A stretch of DNA of 49,201 nucleotides from CAYRSS01 sp964426945. GTDB taxonomy: Bacteria > Planctomycetota > Phycisphaerae > UBA1845. Numbering within the stretch: the first letter of the stretch is position 1; each line of letters opens with the position of its first letter. The stretch is taken from NCBI GenBank assembly GCA_964426945.1, contig CAYRSS010000028.1, positions 1 to 49,201 on the forward strand, read 5' to 3'. Under the pieces are notes generated by a model. The model saw only the letters and a list, made by a program, of their open reading frames with translations, did no database searches and was not told where the DNA came from. Below, piece by piece: positions 7,425 through 16,269 of the stretch. A program made the translations under genes and the position numbers.

Positions 7425-8195
7425 ATGCATGAGCCCGCCCTGCGAGATCTGCTGGCCGCCGTCGCCGCCGGACAGGCGTCCGTTGACGAGGCGGTATCGC
7501 GGCTGCGCGTGATGCCCTTCGAGGATCTGGGATTCGCCAAGATCGACCACCACCGCGGCCTGCGCTGCGGCTTTCCCGAGGTGATCTTCTGCCAGGGCAA
7601 GACGACCGCGCAGGTCGCATCGATTTTCGACCGTTGCGCCGCGGCGGGCGGAAACGTGTTGGCCACGCGGGCTTCGGCAGAGGTGTTCGATGCGGTGCGG
7701 CTCGCGCACCCCGCAGCGGCATACTGCGAGGCCGGGCGGGCCATCAGCCTGCGGCAACGACCCTGCGACGCCCCGATCGGCACCGTCGCTGTCCTGGCCG
7801 CGGGAACCAGCGATCTGCCCGTAGCCGAGGAGGCCCGCGTCACGGCGGAAATCATGGACGCCAGCGTGGTTGCGCTGCATGACGTGGGCGTGGCCGGCTT
7901 GCACCGTCTGCTGGCCCATGCCGAATTGCTCCAGTCGGCCGAGGTGATCATCGCCGTCGCCGGCATGGAGGGCGCGCTGCCCAGCGTCATCGGCGGGCTG
8001 GTCGCCTGCCCGGTGATCGCCGTGCCGACGAGCGTGGGCTATGGGGCCCACTTCGGCGGGCTCAGCACGCTGCTGGCGATGCTGAACAGCTGCGCGTCGG
8101 GGGTCAGCGTCGTGAACATTGATAACGGCTTCGGGGCTGGCTACGCCGCGGCCAGAATACTCCGGCGTCGGGCAGACGCCCCTCCCACCGGCTGA
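7425..8195 (+). CDS. larB: LarB, nickel-pincer cofactor biosynthesis (P2CMN synthase)
   Basis: A 256-residue protein matching LarB along its length (usual length 245-260). LarB carboxylates and hydrolyses nicotinic acid adenine dinucleotide to pyridinium-3,5-biscarboxylic acid mononucleotide, the first step to the nickel-pincer nucleotide of lactate racemase and related enzymes. Visible signatures are 'FEDLGFAKIDHHRGLR', 'GFPEVIFCQGKT', the PurE-like core 'VAVLAAGTSDLPVAEEA', and 'LNSCASGVSVVNIDNGFGAG' near the end. Cys223 in that last motif is at the place of the catalytic cysteine known from LarB. No larC or larE lies in the window, so the cofactor's user enzyme cannot be named. It is followed by the nicotinamide-nucleotide repair gene 129 nt downstream. 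Confidence 0.88.
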   Translation: MHEPALRDLLAAVAAGQASVDEAVSRLRVMPFEDLGFAKIDHHRGLRCGFPEVIFCQGKTTAQVASIFDRCAAAGGNVLATRASAEVFDAVRLAHPAAAYCEAGRAISLRQRPCDAPIGTVAVLAAGTSDLPVAEEARVTAEIMDASVVALHDVGVAGLHRLLAHAELLQSAEVIIAVAGMEGALPSVIGGLVACPVIAVPTSVGYGAHFGGLSTLLAMLNSCASGVSVVNIDNGFGAGYAAARILRRRADAPPTG

Positions 8196-8324
8196 TCTGC
8201 GGTTCTCGCAGGTCGGCGCGCGGCGCGATATGTTTCCGGGAGCGGTGACGCAAACCCCCAGATGTGCCCCGCGGCCACAGCCTCCGGGGCTTTCCAGGAT
8301 CCGCCCGGCTGGGCGGCGCTGAAC

Positions 8325-9209
8325 ATGCCACACGTTGTCACTCGAGAACTTGCGCCCCTGCCCGATCGGGCGCTCGACGCGCACAAGGGCGACGTCGGGC
8401 GGATCATCATCGTGGGCGGCTGCGTCGGGCCGGTGATGATGGTCGGCGCTCCGGCCCTGGCAGCCAATGCGGCGTATCGCAGCGGAGCGGGGCTGGTGCA
8501 GATCATCACCCCGGCCGAAGTGCAGGCGACCGTGGCGGGCCTTGCCCCGCTCGCAACCACCCGATTGCTGCCGCGCGCCGCGGCGGATCTGTCGGCGGCG
8601 ATTGACGAGTACCGCGCCGACGTGCTGGCGATCGGGCCGGGGCTGGGCTCGTCGCTCTCCGCCCTGGCCGTCGTGGAGGTAATCTCGCGTTTCGCCGGCC
8701 CGGTGGTCGTCGACGCGGACGGCCTGAACCTCATGGCCCGGGCCGAGCCTTCGCTGGTGCGCGCGCTGCCGAACCGCGCGCAGCTCATCCTGACGCCGCA
8801 CCCGGGCGAGGCCGATCGGCTCCTCGCCGCGGCGGGCAGCAGCCTGCGAACCGGAACATCGGCGGCGGATCGACGTGCAGCGGCGCTGGCACTGGTCGAG
8901 GCGTACGGCGGGGTCGTCGTGCTGAAGGGGCACGAGAGCGTCGTGGCCGACAGCACTCGGCTGTACGTGAACCTGACCGGCAACGCCGGCATGGCGACCG
9001 GCGGCGCGGGCGACGTGCTGACAGGCATGATCGCGGCGCTGGTCGGCCAGAAGATGCCGCCGCTGGAAGCCGCTATGCTCGGGGTTTACTTGCATGGCCT
9101 GGCCGGCGACTTCGCCGCCGAGGAAACCGGCCGTCACTCGCTCACCGCCCAGGACCTCATCGACTACCTGCCGGACGTCTTCGTCGAGCACGCTTCGCTC
9201 GAGGAGTAG
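8325..9209 (+). CDS. nnrD: ADP-dependent NAD(P)H-hydrate dehydratase
   Basis: A 294-residue protein of the ribokinase-like carbohydrate kinase/NnrD family. It repairs hydrated NAD(P)H using ADP. Motifs in order: 'HKGDVGRIIIVGGCVGPVMM' near the start, 'AYRSGAGLVQI', 'LAIGPGLGSS', 'VVDADGLNLM', 'ILTPHPGEADRLL', 'VVLKGHESVVAD', and the active-site 'GNAGMATGGAGDVLTG', whose Asp is the family's catalytic base. It is the dehydratase domain alone; the epimerase domain (NnrE), often fused at the N-terminus, is missing here. ATG 8325 matches the start of the domain, and the open frame to 8262 adds unrelated residues. The upstream ribosome-binding site is weak. The pairing with larB is consistent with nicotinate-nucleotide chemistry but could be chance. 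Confidence 0.88.
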   Translation: MPHVVTRELAPLPDRALDAHKGDVGRIIIVGGCVGPVMMVGAPALAANAAYRSGAGLVQIITPAEVQATVAGLAPLATTRLLPRAAADLSAAIDEYRADVLAIGPGLGSSLSALAVVEVISRFAGPVVVDADGLNLMARAEPSLVRALPNRAQLILTPHPGEADRLLAAAGSSLRTGTSAADRRAAALALVEAYGGVVVLKGHESVVADSTRLYVNLTGNAGMATGGAGDVLTGMIAALVGQKMPPLEAAMLGVYLHGLAGDFAAEETGRHSLTAQDLIDYLPDVFVEHASLEE

Positions 9210-9328
9210 ACGCCCCGACACAGATCCCGACACGAAAGGGCGCCTGTCAGGCTCCGGCGGGTCACGCTGCGCGCGTCGCCGACGTTCAACCCGCTGCTGC
9301 TGCGGATGGAACCAGTCGGGTAAAAAGA

Positions 9329-9366
9329 CCGCCCGCCCGCTCGGGGAGACCGAGTCGGGCGGGCGG
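9329..9366 (-). terminator. Rho-independent terminator of the 9417-13634 gene
   Basis: CCGCCCGCCCGCTCGG at 9329-9344 pairs with CCGAG-T-CGGGCGGGCGG at 9350-9366 around GGAGA. On the minus strand the stem is followed by TCTTTTT (from AAAAAGA at 9322-9328), as expected for intrinsic termination. It may also stop the plus-strand nnrD transcript. Confidence 0.8.
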
Positions 9367-9416
9367 GGTTACTTTACGGGTTGCCGCCGGAGGGCGGCCG
9401 GCTTAGAGCGAGCCGG

Positions 9417-12400
9417 CTACTCGCAGCTCGTCGTCGCACACCGAGAACCACAGCCGTGGAACGTCGGGTGCGGCAGGAACCGCGGATCCGGGCAAACGCT
9501 GTTGTTGCAGCCGCTGCCGTTCTGGTAGTCCGGAAGCGGGGTGCAGACACCGAGGTTTGCCGAGACCACGCCGCGATCGGCCGGGTTGATGACGCCGTTG
9601 CCGTCGAGGTCATAGCGGCAGACGAGGTCGCGAGCGGTCTGGCCGAAGTTGGCCGTCACGGCGCCGCGATCGCCCGCGTTGACGACGCCGTTGGCGTCGG
9701 CATCACCGAAGCAGGTCGCGCCGCTGAGGGCGGTCACATCGCAGACGTAGCCCACGCACTGGTTCGGCTCGACATCGGTGCAGGTGCCATCCGGGTGGCA
9801 GCAGGCGCCGGTGAAGCAGCGCTCGCCGTCGACGGCACAGGTCGTGCCGTCGCCGAGGTACTGACCGCCGATCGCCTCGCAGGAGGCGGCGTCGGTGCCG
9901 TCGATGCAGCCGCAGGCCGCGGCGGCATCCTGCACGCAGCAGGCGCCGACCTGGACCGGGATGCACTCGCAGCAGATGTTGAGCGAGCCGTCGGGCTGGG
10001 TCGTCACGATCTGGTTGCAGTCGGTGCCCGGCGGGCAGACACCCTCGCAGCTCGGCGGCGGCAGCGGGCCGAACGCCTCCATGCGAATGGTGCCGGTCGT
10101 GGAGCCGCTCCGACCGTCCAGCGGACCACCGGCCGCGCCGACGAAGTCGATGCGGTAGGTGATGTCGAAGAAGCTGTCCACGTGGAAGTTGCTGCCCGGA
10201 GGCCCGAGGCGCGTGAGCGTCGTGTGGCCGGGGCTCGGCAGCCCGAAGTTGTTGCCCGCGGTGATGCGGAGCAGGTCAAAGTCGGGATCGCCGACGATCT
10301 CGCCGAACATGCCGCCCATGGCGTTCGGGAAGGACTGGACCGGATCGCCCGGAGTCCGCGGACCGGTGGCGGCGGTGCAATCCGCCGACATCACGATCGT
10401 GCGGTTGAAGCCGGCGAGAGCGCCCGTGCCCTGCAGGTCGAAGGCGACCTCGGACTCGAAGCAGTCGATCTGGCCGCTGAACGGACCGCCCGGCTGTTCG
10501 CACTGACCCGGCGGGATCGACACCGGGCAGACGCTGTTGCCGCCGCCGTCGGGGTTACCGCCGCCGGAGCAGAAGAAGCGCCGATGCTCGGCACCGAGCG
10601 TGATGGTCGTGCCCGAAGGCAGACCGTCGATGATCATGTGGACGTCCTGCGGGCTGAGGTAGCTGCAGCCAGGCGGCGGCAGCGTGACCGTGCCCGAACC
10701 GTCGTCCGGCACCTCGCACGGCGGGTTGCCCACGCCGCGGGTCGGGCTCGGACCGAAGCGGACGCGGCAATCCTCGTCCGCCTGGCACTCGCAGGCGACG
10801 ACCGTGGTCTGGCCGGTGACCGGGTTGTAGTTCACGCACTTGGGCGTGCACGCCTCGGTCGGATCGGGGCAGACGACGTCGTTGCAGGCATCGCCATTCG
10901 GCGTCGGGCCGCAATCCTGAACATCCGGGACGCAGTCGCAGCAGACGCGAATGCGGCCGTTCTCATCGACGGTGCGCGACTCGTTGCAGGTCGTGCCCGC
11001 GGGGCAGCCGCCCACGCAGACACCCGGCACGCCGCCGGTCTGCATGCGGATGGTCGCCGTCGTCGAACCGCTCATGCCGGCCAGCGGGCCGCCCGGAGCG
11101 CCGACGAAGTCAATGCGGTAGGTGATGTCGAAGAAGCTGTCGACCGCAAAGTCGCCACCCGGCAGCCGCGTGAGGGTCGTGTGGCCCGGGCTCGGCAAGC
11201 CGAAGTCGGTACCGCCGGTCACGCGGAGCAGATCAAAGTCGGGATCGCCGAAGATCTGGCCGAACATGCGGAACATCTGCGTGTCGAACGACTGAACGTC
11301 ATCGCCGAACGTCCGCGGGCCGGTGTGGACCTCGAAGCTCAGCGGTATAGCGATGTTGCGGCTGAAGCCGTTCAACGCGCCCGTACCGTCGATCTGGAAC
11401 TCGGCCACGGAGTTGGCGCAGTCCTGGTGACCCGACATCGTGCCGCCCGGCTGTTCGCAGAAGCCCGGCGGAGCGACGAACGAGCACACCGACTGGGTGC
11501 CGCCCTCGTGGCAGATAAAGTCCTTGTGGATCGGCGCCAGTTCGAGCGTCGTTCCCGGCGGGAGGCCGTCGACGATCATGTGGACCTCGTCGGGGCTGAG
11601 GTACTCGCAGCCGGCCGGAGGCAGGGTGACCGTGCCCGAACCGTTGTCGGTCACGACACACGGATTGCCCGGCGTGCCGCGCAGACCCTCAAGACCCGGT
11701 GACGGCGTGGTGCCGACCAGGTGGCACTCGTTCTCCGACACGCAGTCGCAGGTGACGATACTCACCGCGCCGGTGAACGGATCAACCTCGGCACACTTGG
11801 GCAGACAGATCTCGCCGTCGTTCTCGCACAGCGTGTCGTTGCAGGCCGAACCGTCAGGCGTCGGCTCGCACTCGTCCGAGGTGACCGGGACACAGTCGCA
11901 GCAGACGTCGACCTCGCCGGTCGCCAGGACCGTGCGGGTCTCGACACACTCGGTGCCCGGCGGGCAGATCCCCTGGCACGACGGCGTGCCGCCGCCCGTG
12001 GCCATGCGAATCGTGCCGGTCGTCGAGCCGCTCATGCCGGCCATCGGGCCGCCCGGAGCGCCGACGAAGTCGATGCGATAAGTGATGTCGAAGAAGCTGT
12101 CGACCGCCCAGTCGCCGCCCGGAAGCTGCGTGAGCGTCGTGTGGCCAGGACTCGGCAGGCCGAAATCGGTGCCGCCCGTGATGCGGAGCAGATCGAAGTC
12201 GGGGTCGCCGGTGATCTGGCCGAACATGCGGAACATGTCGGTGTCGAAAGACTGCACGGGGTCACCGGGGGTACGGGGCGCCACGTGCGTCTCGAAACTG
12301 AGCGGAAGAATGATGTTGCGGTTGTAGCCGTTGAGCCCACCCGTGCCTTGCAGGGCAAGCTCAATCTCGGAGTCCGCACACTCCTGGTCGCCGCCGAGCG

Positions 12401-13634
12401 TGCCACCCGGCTCGTCACAGTCGACATCGACCGGATGCGAGCAGACGGTGGGCGCACCGGGCTGGCGGTTGCAGACGAAGTCACGGTGAATACCCGTGAG
12501 TTCGATGGTCGTGCCCGCGGGCAGACCGTCGATGATCATGTGGACGTCGTCGGGGCTGAGGTACTCGCAGCCTTGCGGCGGCAGCGTGACCGTGCCCGAA
12601 CCGTTGTCGGTGACAACGCACGGGTTGCCGGCCGAGCCGCGAAGCGGCGACGGGCCGATCGCAGAGACGGCATGGCACTCATCCACGCCGCGGCAGTCGC
12701 ACTCGGTAGCGCGAGCCGTACCGGTCAGCGGATTCCAGCGGATGCAGCGCGGCTGGCACTCCTCACCGGCGACCGGGCAGGCCGTGTTGCTGCACGTGCC
12801 GTTGGGGGTCACGGTGCAGCCCTGAGGCTGCTCGCAGACGTCAGGACGGCCGTTGCCGTCGTTGTCGTCACAGGTGCTGCCGACGCCGTGCCAGACGCCG
12901 GGGCAGGCGCTTTGCGTCGACTGGAAGCAGTCGATCGGGCTCGTGCAGCAGGCGCCGGTATTGCCGCCGATGGGCTCGCCCATCTGCATGCGGATCGTCG
13001 CCGTGGTCGAGCCGCTCATGCCACCGAGCGGACCGCCCGGAGCGCCAATGAAATCGATGCGGTAGGTGATGTCGAAGAAGCTGTCGACGTTCCAATCGCC
13101 GCCGGGCACCTGGGTCAGCGTCGTCTGCCCGGGGCTGGGCATACCGAACGCGGTGCCGGCCGTGATGCGCAGCAGGTCAAAGTCCGGATCGCCCGGAGGC
13201 AGTTGACCCTGCATCATGAACATGTCGTTGGGGAAAGTCTGCGTGGGGTTGCCCAGCGCACGCGGTCCGATGTGCGACTCGCACTGCAGCGGAACCACCA
13301 CGAGACGGTTGAAGCCGGCTAGGACGCCGGTTCCATCCAGTTCGAGGAAGGCCTGCGAGTTGAATCGCTCGAACTCGCCGCCAAGGCCACCACCCGGCCC
13401 GGAGTTCGTGATGCCGAACTTCGAGTGGGTAGCGTCCACCGTGATCGTCGTGCCGGGTGGAAGCCCGTCGATGATCATGTGGACATCGCTGGGGCTTTGG
13501 TAGCCCCCGGGACAGTTCGGCGGCATGATCGCCGTTCCACCGGCGTCCGCCACGATACAAACCACCGCCTGGGCAGCGCTGCAGCAGACTAGCGCAGCGC
13601 AACACCCGAGCCACATTCCGCGCGGCCTCATCAT
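9417..13634 (-). CDS. Giant secreted four-module protein with dockerin-like C-terminus
   Basis: 1405 residues. A signal peptide (residues 1-24, MMRPRGMWLGCCAALVCCSAAQA) shows export. Four copies of a roughly 200-residue beta-rich domain follow, each with 'DVHMIIDGLPPGTT', 'FDLLRITGGTDFGLPSPGHT', 'DSFFDITYRIDFVGAPGGP' and 'GMSGSTTGTIRM'. The 'DSFFDITYR' segment falls near residues 182, 512, 830 and 1151, a period of about 320. Cysteine-rich linkers of about 100 residues separate the copies ('CPPGTECVET', 'CCDCVP', 'CNDTLCENDGE' types). Toward the end come two GACC cysteine modules and two dockerin-like EF-hand loops ('GDADANGVVNAGDRG', 'RYDLDGNGVINPADRG'), then a Cys tail. No sorting signal or membrane anchor is seen. 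The gene is monocistronic, with its own promoter and terminator. The ATG is doubled (13634 and 13631) behind GAGGGGG. A calcium-binding surface or matrix protein is the best guess. Confidence 0.85.
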   Translation of the reverse strand: MMRPRGMWLGCCAALVCCSAAQAVVCIVADAGGTAIMPPNCPGGYQSPSDVHMIIDGLPPGTTITVDATHSKFGITNSGPGGGLGGEFERFNSQAFLELDGTGVLAGFNRLVVVPLQCESHIGPRALGNPTQTFPNDMFMMQGQLPPGDPDFDLLRITAGTAFGMPSPGQTTLTQVPGGDWNVDSFFDITYRIDFIGAPGGPLGGMSGSTTATIRMQMGEPIGGNTGACCTSPIDCFQSTQSACPGVWHGVGSTCDDNDGNGRPDVCEQPQGCTVTPNGTCSNTACPVAGEECQPRCIRWNPLTGTARATECDCRGVDECHAVSAIGPSPLRGSAGNPCVVTDNGSGTVTLPPQGCEYLSPDDVHMIIDGLPAGTTIELTGIHRDFVCNRQPGAPTVCSHPVDVDCDEPGGTLGGDQECADSEIELALQGTGGLNGYNRNIILPLSFETHVAPRTPGDPVQSFDTDMFRMFGQITGDPDFDLLRITGGTDFGLPSPGHTTLTQLPGGDWAVDSFFDITYRIDFVGAPGGPMAGMSGSTTGTIRMATGGGTPSCQGICPPGTECVETRTVLATGEVDVCCDCVPVTSDECEPTPDGSACNDTLCENDGEICLPKCAEVDPFTGAVSIVTCDCVSENECHLVGTTPSPGLEGLRGTPGNPCVVTDNGSGTVTLPPAGCEYLSPDEVHMIVDGLPPGTTLELAPIHKDFICHEGGTQSVCSFVAPPGFCEQPGGTMSGHQDCANSVAEFQIDGTGALNGFSRNIAIPLSFEVHTGPRTFGDDVQSFDTQMFRMFGQIFGDPDFDLLRVTGGTDFGLPSPGHTTLTRLPGGDFAVDSFFDITYRIDFVGAPGGPLAGMSGSTTATIRMQTGGVPGVCVGGCPAGTTCNESRTVDENGRIRVCCDCVPDVQDCGPTPNGDACNDVVCPDPTEACTPKCVNYNPVTGQTTVVACECQADEDCRVRFGPSPTRGVGNPPCEVPDDGSGTVTLPPPGCSYLSPQDVHMIIDGLPSGTTITLGAEHRRFFCSGGGNPDGGGNSVCPVSIPPGQCEQPGGPFSGQIDCFESEVAFDLQGTGALAGFNRTIVMSADCTAATGPRTPGDPVQSFPNAMGGMFGEIVGDPDFDLLRITAGNNFGLPSPGHTTLTRLGPPGSNFHVDSFFDITYRIDFVGAAGGPLDGRSGSTTGTIRMEAFGPLPPPSCEGVCPPGTDCNQIVTTQPDGSLNICCECIPVQVGACCVQDAAAACGCIDGTDAASCEAIGGQYLGDGTTCAVDGERCFTGACCHPDGTCTDVEPNQCVGYVCDVTALSGATCFGDADANGVVNAGDRGAVTANFGQTARDLVCRYDLDGNGVINPADRGVVSANLGVCTPLPDYQNGSGCNNSVCPDPRFLPHPTFHGCGSRCATTSCE

Positions 13635-13708
13635 CTGAAACCCCCTCTAACTAGACAGCAACCCTCGTGAATTGCTCCGGACTGCCTCCGACCAAGCTCT
13701 GGAGCGAT

Positions 13709-13738
13709 ATCCTACCAACCTGATCACGCGACTGTAAA
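13709..13738 (-). promoter_or_regulatory. Predicted promoter of the four-module secreted protein
   Basis: On the minus strand TTTACA (13738-13733) is followed after 18 nt by TAGGAT (13714-13709). A transcript would start near 13702 and carry a leader of about 70 nt ending in the GAGGGGG ribosome-binding site. The region is distinctly AT-richer than its surroundings. Confidence 0.45.
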
Positions 13739-14161
13739 GATTATTCTTGCTGCGGAAGCAGCGAAGTAAAGGAGGGAAAGATGCACTTTACGACCTATTC
13801 TTCCATTCGAATGGGATTATGAGTCGGTTCCGTAAGATAGGCATCCTCGCGAAAGGACTACCTCCTCCTTCCGGTGAGGATTTTCCCTTATCGGACGCGG
13901 GGGACGTTCGACGAGCCATCCGGCGGAGAATCACTCCATTTTTACCGTCGGGTGCTGCGAAGGCGCGCCCGGATGCCGGGCGCGGCCTGCCGGCTCTCTA
14001 CCAGTCGTGCGGAAGGACGGTTCAGCCGCTATGATGCCCCGGCGTCGCCGGCGGGAGAGCGGCCGGCCCTCCCAGGCCCCCGGGAAGCCGAATTCCTCGG
14101 CCGGGGGTCGCCGGGCTGCCCCAGGGCGCAATGACGCCGCACCAAACAGGTCCACCCGCGC
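13739..14161. other. AT-rich divergent region before der
   Basis: About 420 bp separate the divergent secreted-protein gene and der. The left half is AT-rich. It holds a strong AAAGGAGG site at 13768-13775 in front of a 13-codon ORF (13781-13822), whose stop overlaps the start of a 71-codon ORF. No known riboswitch was recognised. The right half is GC-rich and has no visible signal. Confidence 0.45.
13819..14034 (+). CDS. Doubtful 71-residue ORF coupled to a 13-codon leader
   Basis: The ATG at 13819 overlaps the TGA of a 13-codon ORF (13781-13822), in ATGA arrangement. The short ORF has a near-perfect Shine-Dalgarno sequence AAAGGAGG six nt ahead of its ATG. The predicted product starts MSRFRKIGILAKGLPPP and becomes Arg/Pro/Gly-rich with no family likeness. 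The arrangement resembles a leader peptide with a coupled gene. The composition beyond residue 35 looks like random GC-rich sequence, so the second ORF may not be real. Confidence 0.2.
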   Translation: MSRFRKIGILAKGLPPPSGEDFPLSDAGDVRRAIRRRITPFLPSGAAKARPDAGRGLPALYQSCGRTVQPL

Positions 14162-15499
14162 ATGCCGTTACCCGTCGTCGCCATTGTCGGTCGCCCTAAC
14201 GTGGGCAAGAGCAGCCTCTTCAACGCCATCGTCGGCCGGCGAGCCAGCATCGTCGAGCCGACGGCGGGCGTGACGCGCGATCGCGTGTCCGCGCTGGCCG
14301 ACTACGACGGCGTCTTTTTCGACCTGATCGATACGGGCGGGCACGGCGTTGTCGATCGGGACGACCTCTCCGAGCACGTCGAGAGACAGATCTGCTTCGC
14401 CATCGCTCAGGCGAGCCTGATCCTGTTCCTAGTCGACGGTCGCGACGGTCTTACGCCGCTGGACCGGGCGACCGCGGAACTCCTCAAGCGTGAGCGCGGC
14501 CGCGTGCAGCTCGTGGCCAACAAGGTCGACGAACCGCACATGAGCCGTGACATCGGCGAGTTCCTGCGCCTAGGCTTCGGCGAGCCGATGGCCGTGTCGG
14601 CGATGAGCGGCCTCGGGCGGACCGAGCTGCTCGAGCTCATCGCCGAGAAGATTCGGCCGCTGGCGGGCGAATCCCCCGCCGATCCGGTCATGAAGATCGC
14701 CCTGGTGGGCAAGCGCAACGCCGGCAAGAGCACCTTTATCAACGCCCTGGCCGGCGAGGAGCGGGTAATCGTTTCCGAGGTGCCCGGCACCACCCGCGAC
14801 AGCATCGACGTCCGGTTCGAGCGCGACGGCCAGGTGTTCATGGCGATCGACACGGCGGGCGTGCGCAAGCGGAGCCGCCTCGCCGACGACATCGAGTACT
14901 ACGCGATGGTCCGTGCCGAGGACTCCATCCGCCGCGCCGACGTCGTGCTGCTGCTGATCGACGCGACGGAGCCCGTGGGCCAGCTCGACAAGAAGCTCGC
15001 GGGTTTCATCGTCGAAAACTACAAGCCCTGCATTCTCGTCGTAAACAAGTGGGATCTCGCCAAGGACCGTGCCGACACCGAGGCGTATGGCGAGTACCTC
15101 GGGAAAGTGCTGGTCGGCATGGATTACGCACCGATCGCCTTCACCACGGCGAAGTCCGGTCGGAACATCCAGTCGGTGATCGACCTCGCTTCGGAGCTGT
15201 TCAAGCAGGCGGGGCAGCGCGTGGGTACGGGCCAGCTCAACCAGGTACTGGAAAAGGCCCTGGCGGTCCGGGCCCCGAAGGCCAAGCATGGCCAGCGACC
15301 GCCCAAGCTCCTGTACGCCACGCAGGTTTCCACCTGCCCGCCGACGATCGTCGTCTTCGTGAACTCGCCCACGCTGGTTTCCCCGAACTATGAGCGATTC
15401 CTCATCAACCGAATGCGGGAGGCTTTGCCGTTCGGCGAGATCCCGATACGATTGATGTTCCGGGCGAGGCGGCGGGCGGCGACCAACACGGAAGGCTGA
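14162..15499 (+). CDS. der: Ribosome-associated GTPase Der (EngA)
   Basis: A 445-residue double GTPase essential for 50S ribosome subunit assembly. First G domain: 'GRPNVGKSS' (G1, residues 10-18), 'DTGG' (G3), 'NKVD' (G4). Second G domain: 'GKRNAGKST' (G1, about residues 183-191), 'DTAGVRKRSR' (G3), 'NKWDLAK' (G4). The KH-like RNA-binding domain follows, with 'ATQVSTCPPTIVVFVNSP' and 'YERFLINRMREALPFGEIPI' in its usual place. All elements and the length agree with Der. The second P-loop has Asn-Ala rather than the more common Asn-Val before GKS. The ribosome-binding site is weak. The zinc-ribbon gene follows after 71 nt and is probably co-transcribed. Confidence 0.93.
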   Translation: MPLPVVAIVGRPNVGKSSLFNAIVGRRASIVEPTAGVTRDRVSALADYDGVFFDLIDTGGHGVVDRDDLSEHVERQICFAIAQASLILFLVDGRDGLTPLDRATAELLKRERGRVQLVANKVDEPHMSRDIGEFLRLGFGEPMAVSAMSGLGRTELLELIAEKIRPLAGESPADPVMKIALVGKRNAGKSTFINALAGEERVIVSEVPGTTRDSIDVRFERDGQVFMAIDTAGVRKRSRLADDIEYYAMVRAEDSIRRADVVLLLIDATEPVGQLDKKLAGFIVENYKPCILVVNKWDLAKDRADTEAYGEYLGKVLVGMDYAPIAFTTAKSGRNIQSVIDLASELFKQAGQRVGTGQLNQVLEKALAVRAPKAKHGQRPPKLLYATQVSTCPPTIVVFVNSPTLVSPNYERFLINRMREALPFGEIPIRLMFRARRRAATNTEG

Positions 15500-15570
15500 T
15501 CGCCCCGCAGCTCGGCGCCCACCTGGTGGCCCCGGCGATTCGCGCCGGCCGCCGCCCCGAGGAGTATGCG

Positions 15571-16098
15571 ATGAGCATCGAGATCCACTGCGACCACTGC
15601 GGCAAGCTGATCCGCGCTCCTGAATCCGCCGCCGGGCGGCGGGGCAAGTGCCCCTACTGCGACCAGAGCGTGTACATCCCCACGCCGTCGAGCCAGCTCG
15701 AGGAGATTCCGCTGGCCCCGCTCGACGAGTCGGATGAGCAGCGGATGGACGACCTCCGCCGCGAGTCCGCCGAGTATGCGGCGATGATCAGCAAGGCGCA
15801 GGCCGGCAAGTATGACGTGGGCGACGCCGCCCCCGCGGGCGGCGAGGGCATCCGCCCCCCCACCGTCGAGGAGACGCTCGATCTGCAGTCCGAGGTCGAG
15901 GAATTCGTCCTCGCGATGGCCGCGTCGCGGCTCGATGCCGCCGAGGGGGTGGTCACCCGCCTCAAGCGCGTCCGCAAGCGAGCCTCGGACTATGTGCAGG
16001 GCCTGATGCTCGACGAAATGCCCCAGCCGATCGGCAAAGTGCCGATGCCGCTGATGAAGGGCCTGCTCAAGAAGCTTTCCGAGCGGCTCCGCGAGTAA
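15571..16098 (+). CDS. Zinc-ribbon protein
   Basis: A 175-residue cytoplasmic protein. Residues 6-32 form a zinc ribbon with two Cys pairs, 'CDHCGKLIRAPESAAGRR' then 'KCPYC'. This is the 'H/C-x2-C-G + GKCPxC' type found at the N-terminus of many planctomycete proteins. The remainder is acidic and helical ('LDLQSEVEEFVLAMAASRL', 'VVTRLKRVRKRASDYVQGL') without a family I recognise. ATG 15571 has GAGGAG about 8 nt upstream; the ATG at 15526 does not. It follows der closely and ends just before a strong hairpin terminator. Function unknown; a nucleic-acid or ribosome link is only suggested by position. Confidence 0.8.
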   Translation: MSIEIHCDHCGKLIRAPESAAGRRGKCPYCDQSVYIPTPSSQLEEIPLAPLDESDEQRMDDLRRESAEYAAMISKAQAGKYDVGDAAPAGGEGIRPPTVEETLDLQSEVEEFVLAMAASRLDAAEGVVTRLKRVRKRASDYVQGLMLDEMPQPIGKVPMPLMKGLLKKLSERLRE

Positions 16099-16133
16099 CC
16101 GAGAACGCGACAGGCGGCATCGACGAAAAAAGC

Positions 16134-16170
16134 ACCGGCCCGGATGGCGCGACGCGCCGTCCGGGCCGGT
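16134..16170. terminator. Bidirectional intrinsic terminator
   Basis: ACCGGCCCGGA (16134-16144) pairs perfectly with TCCGGGCCGGT (16160-16170), and an inner GGCGC/GCGCC stem closes on GAC. TTTCGTT follows on the plus strand, and TTTTTTCG on the minus strand (from AAAAAA at 16126-16131). It separates the converging der/zinc-ribbon and glycosyltransferase genes. Confidence 0.85.
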
Positions 16171-16269
16171 TTCGTTCCTGCGTTCATCAGACGAGCCGGA
16201 CGGTCGCGACCGGCAGCCGGGCCAGACCGCCCCGACGGGCGGCTGCGGCGATGCGGCAATTCGCGACGG

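Noticed and set aside
9381..11702. 773-codon plus-strand frame opposite the secreted four-module gene
   Set aside because: It mirrors the GC-rich repeats of the real gene, is Arg/Ala/Asp-biased, has no start signal or family likeness, and runs against a gene with signal peptide, promoter and terminator.
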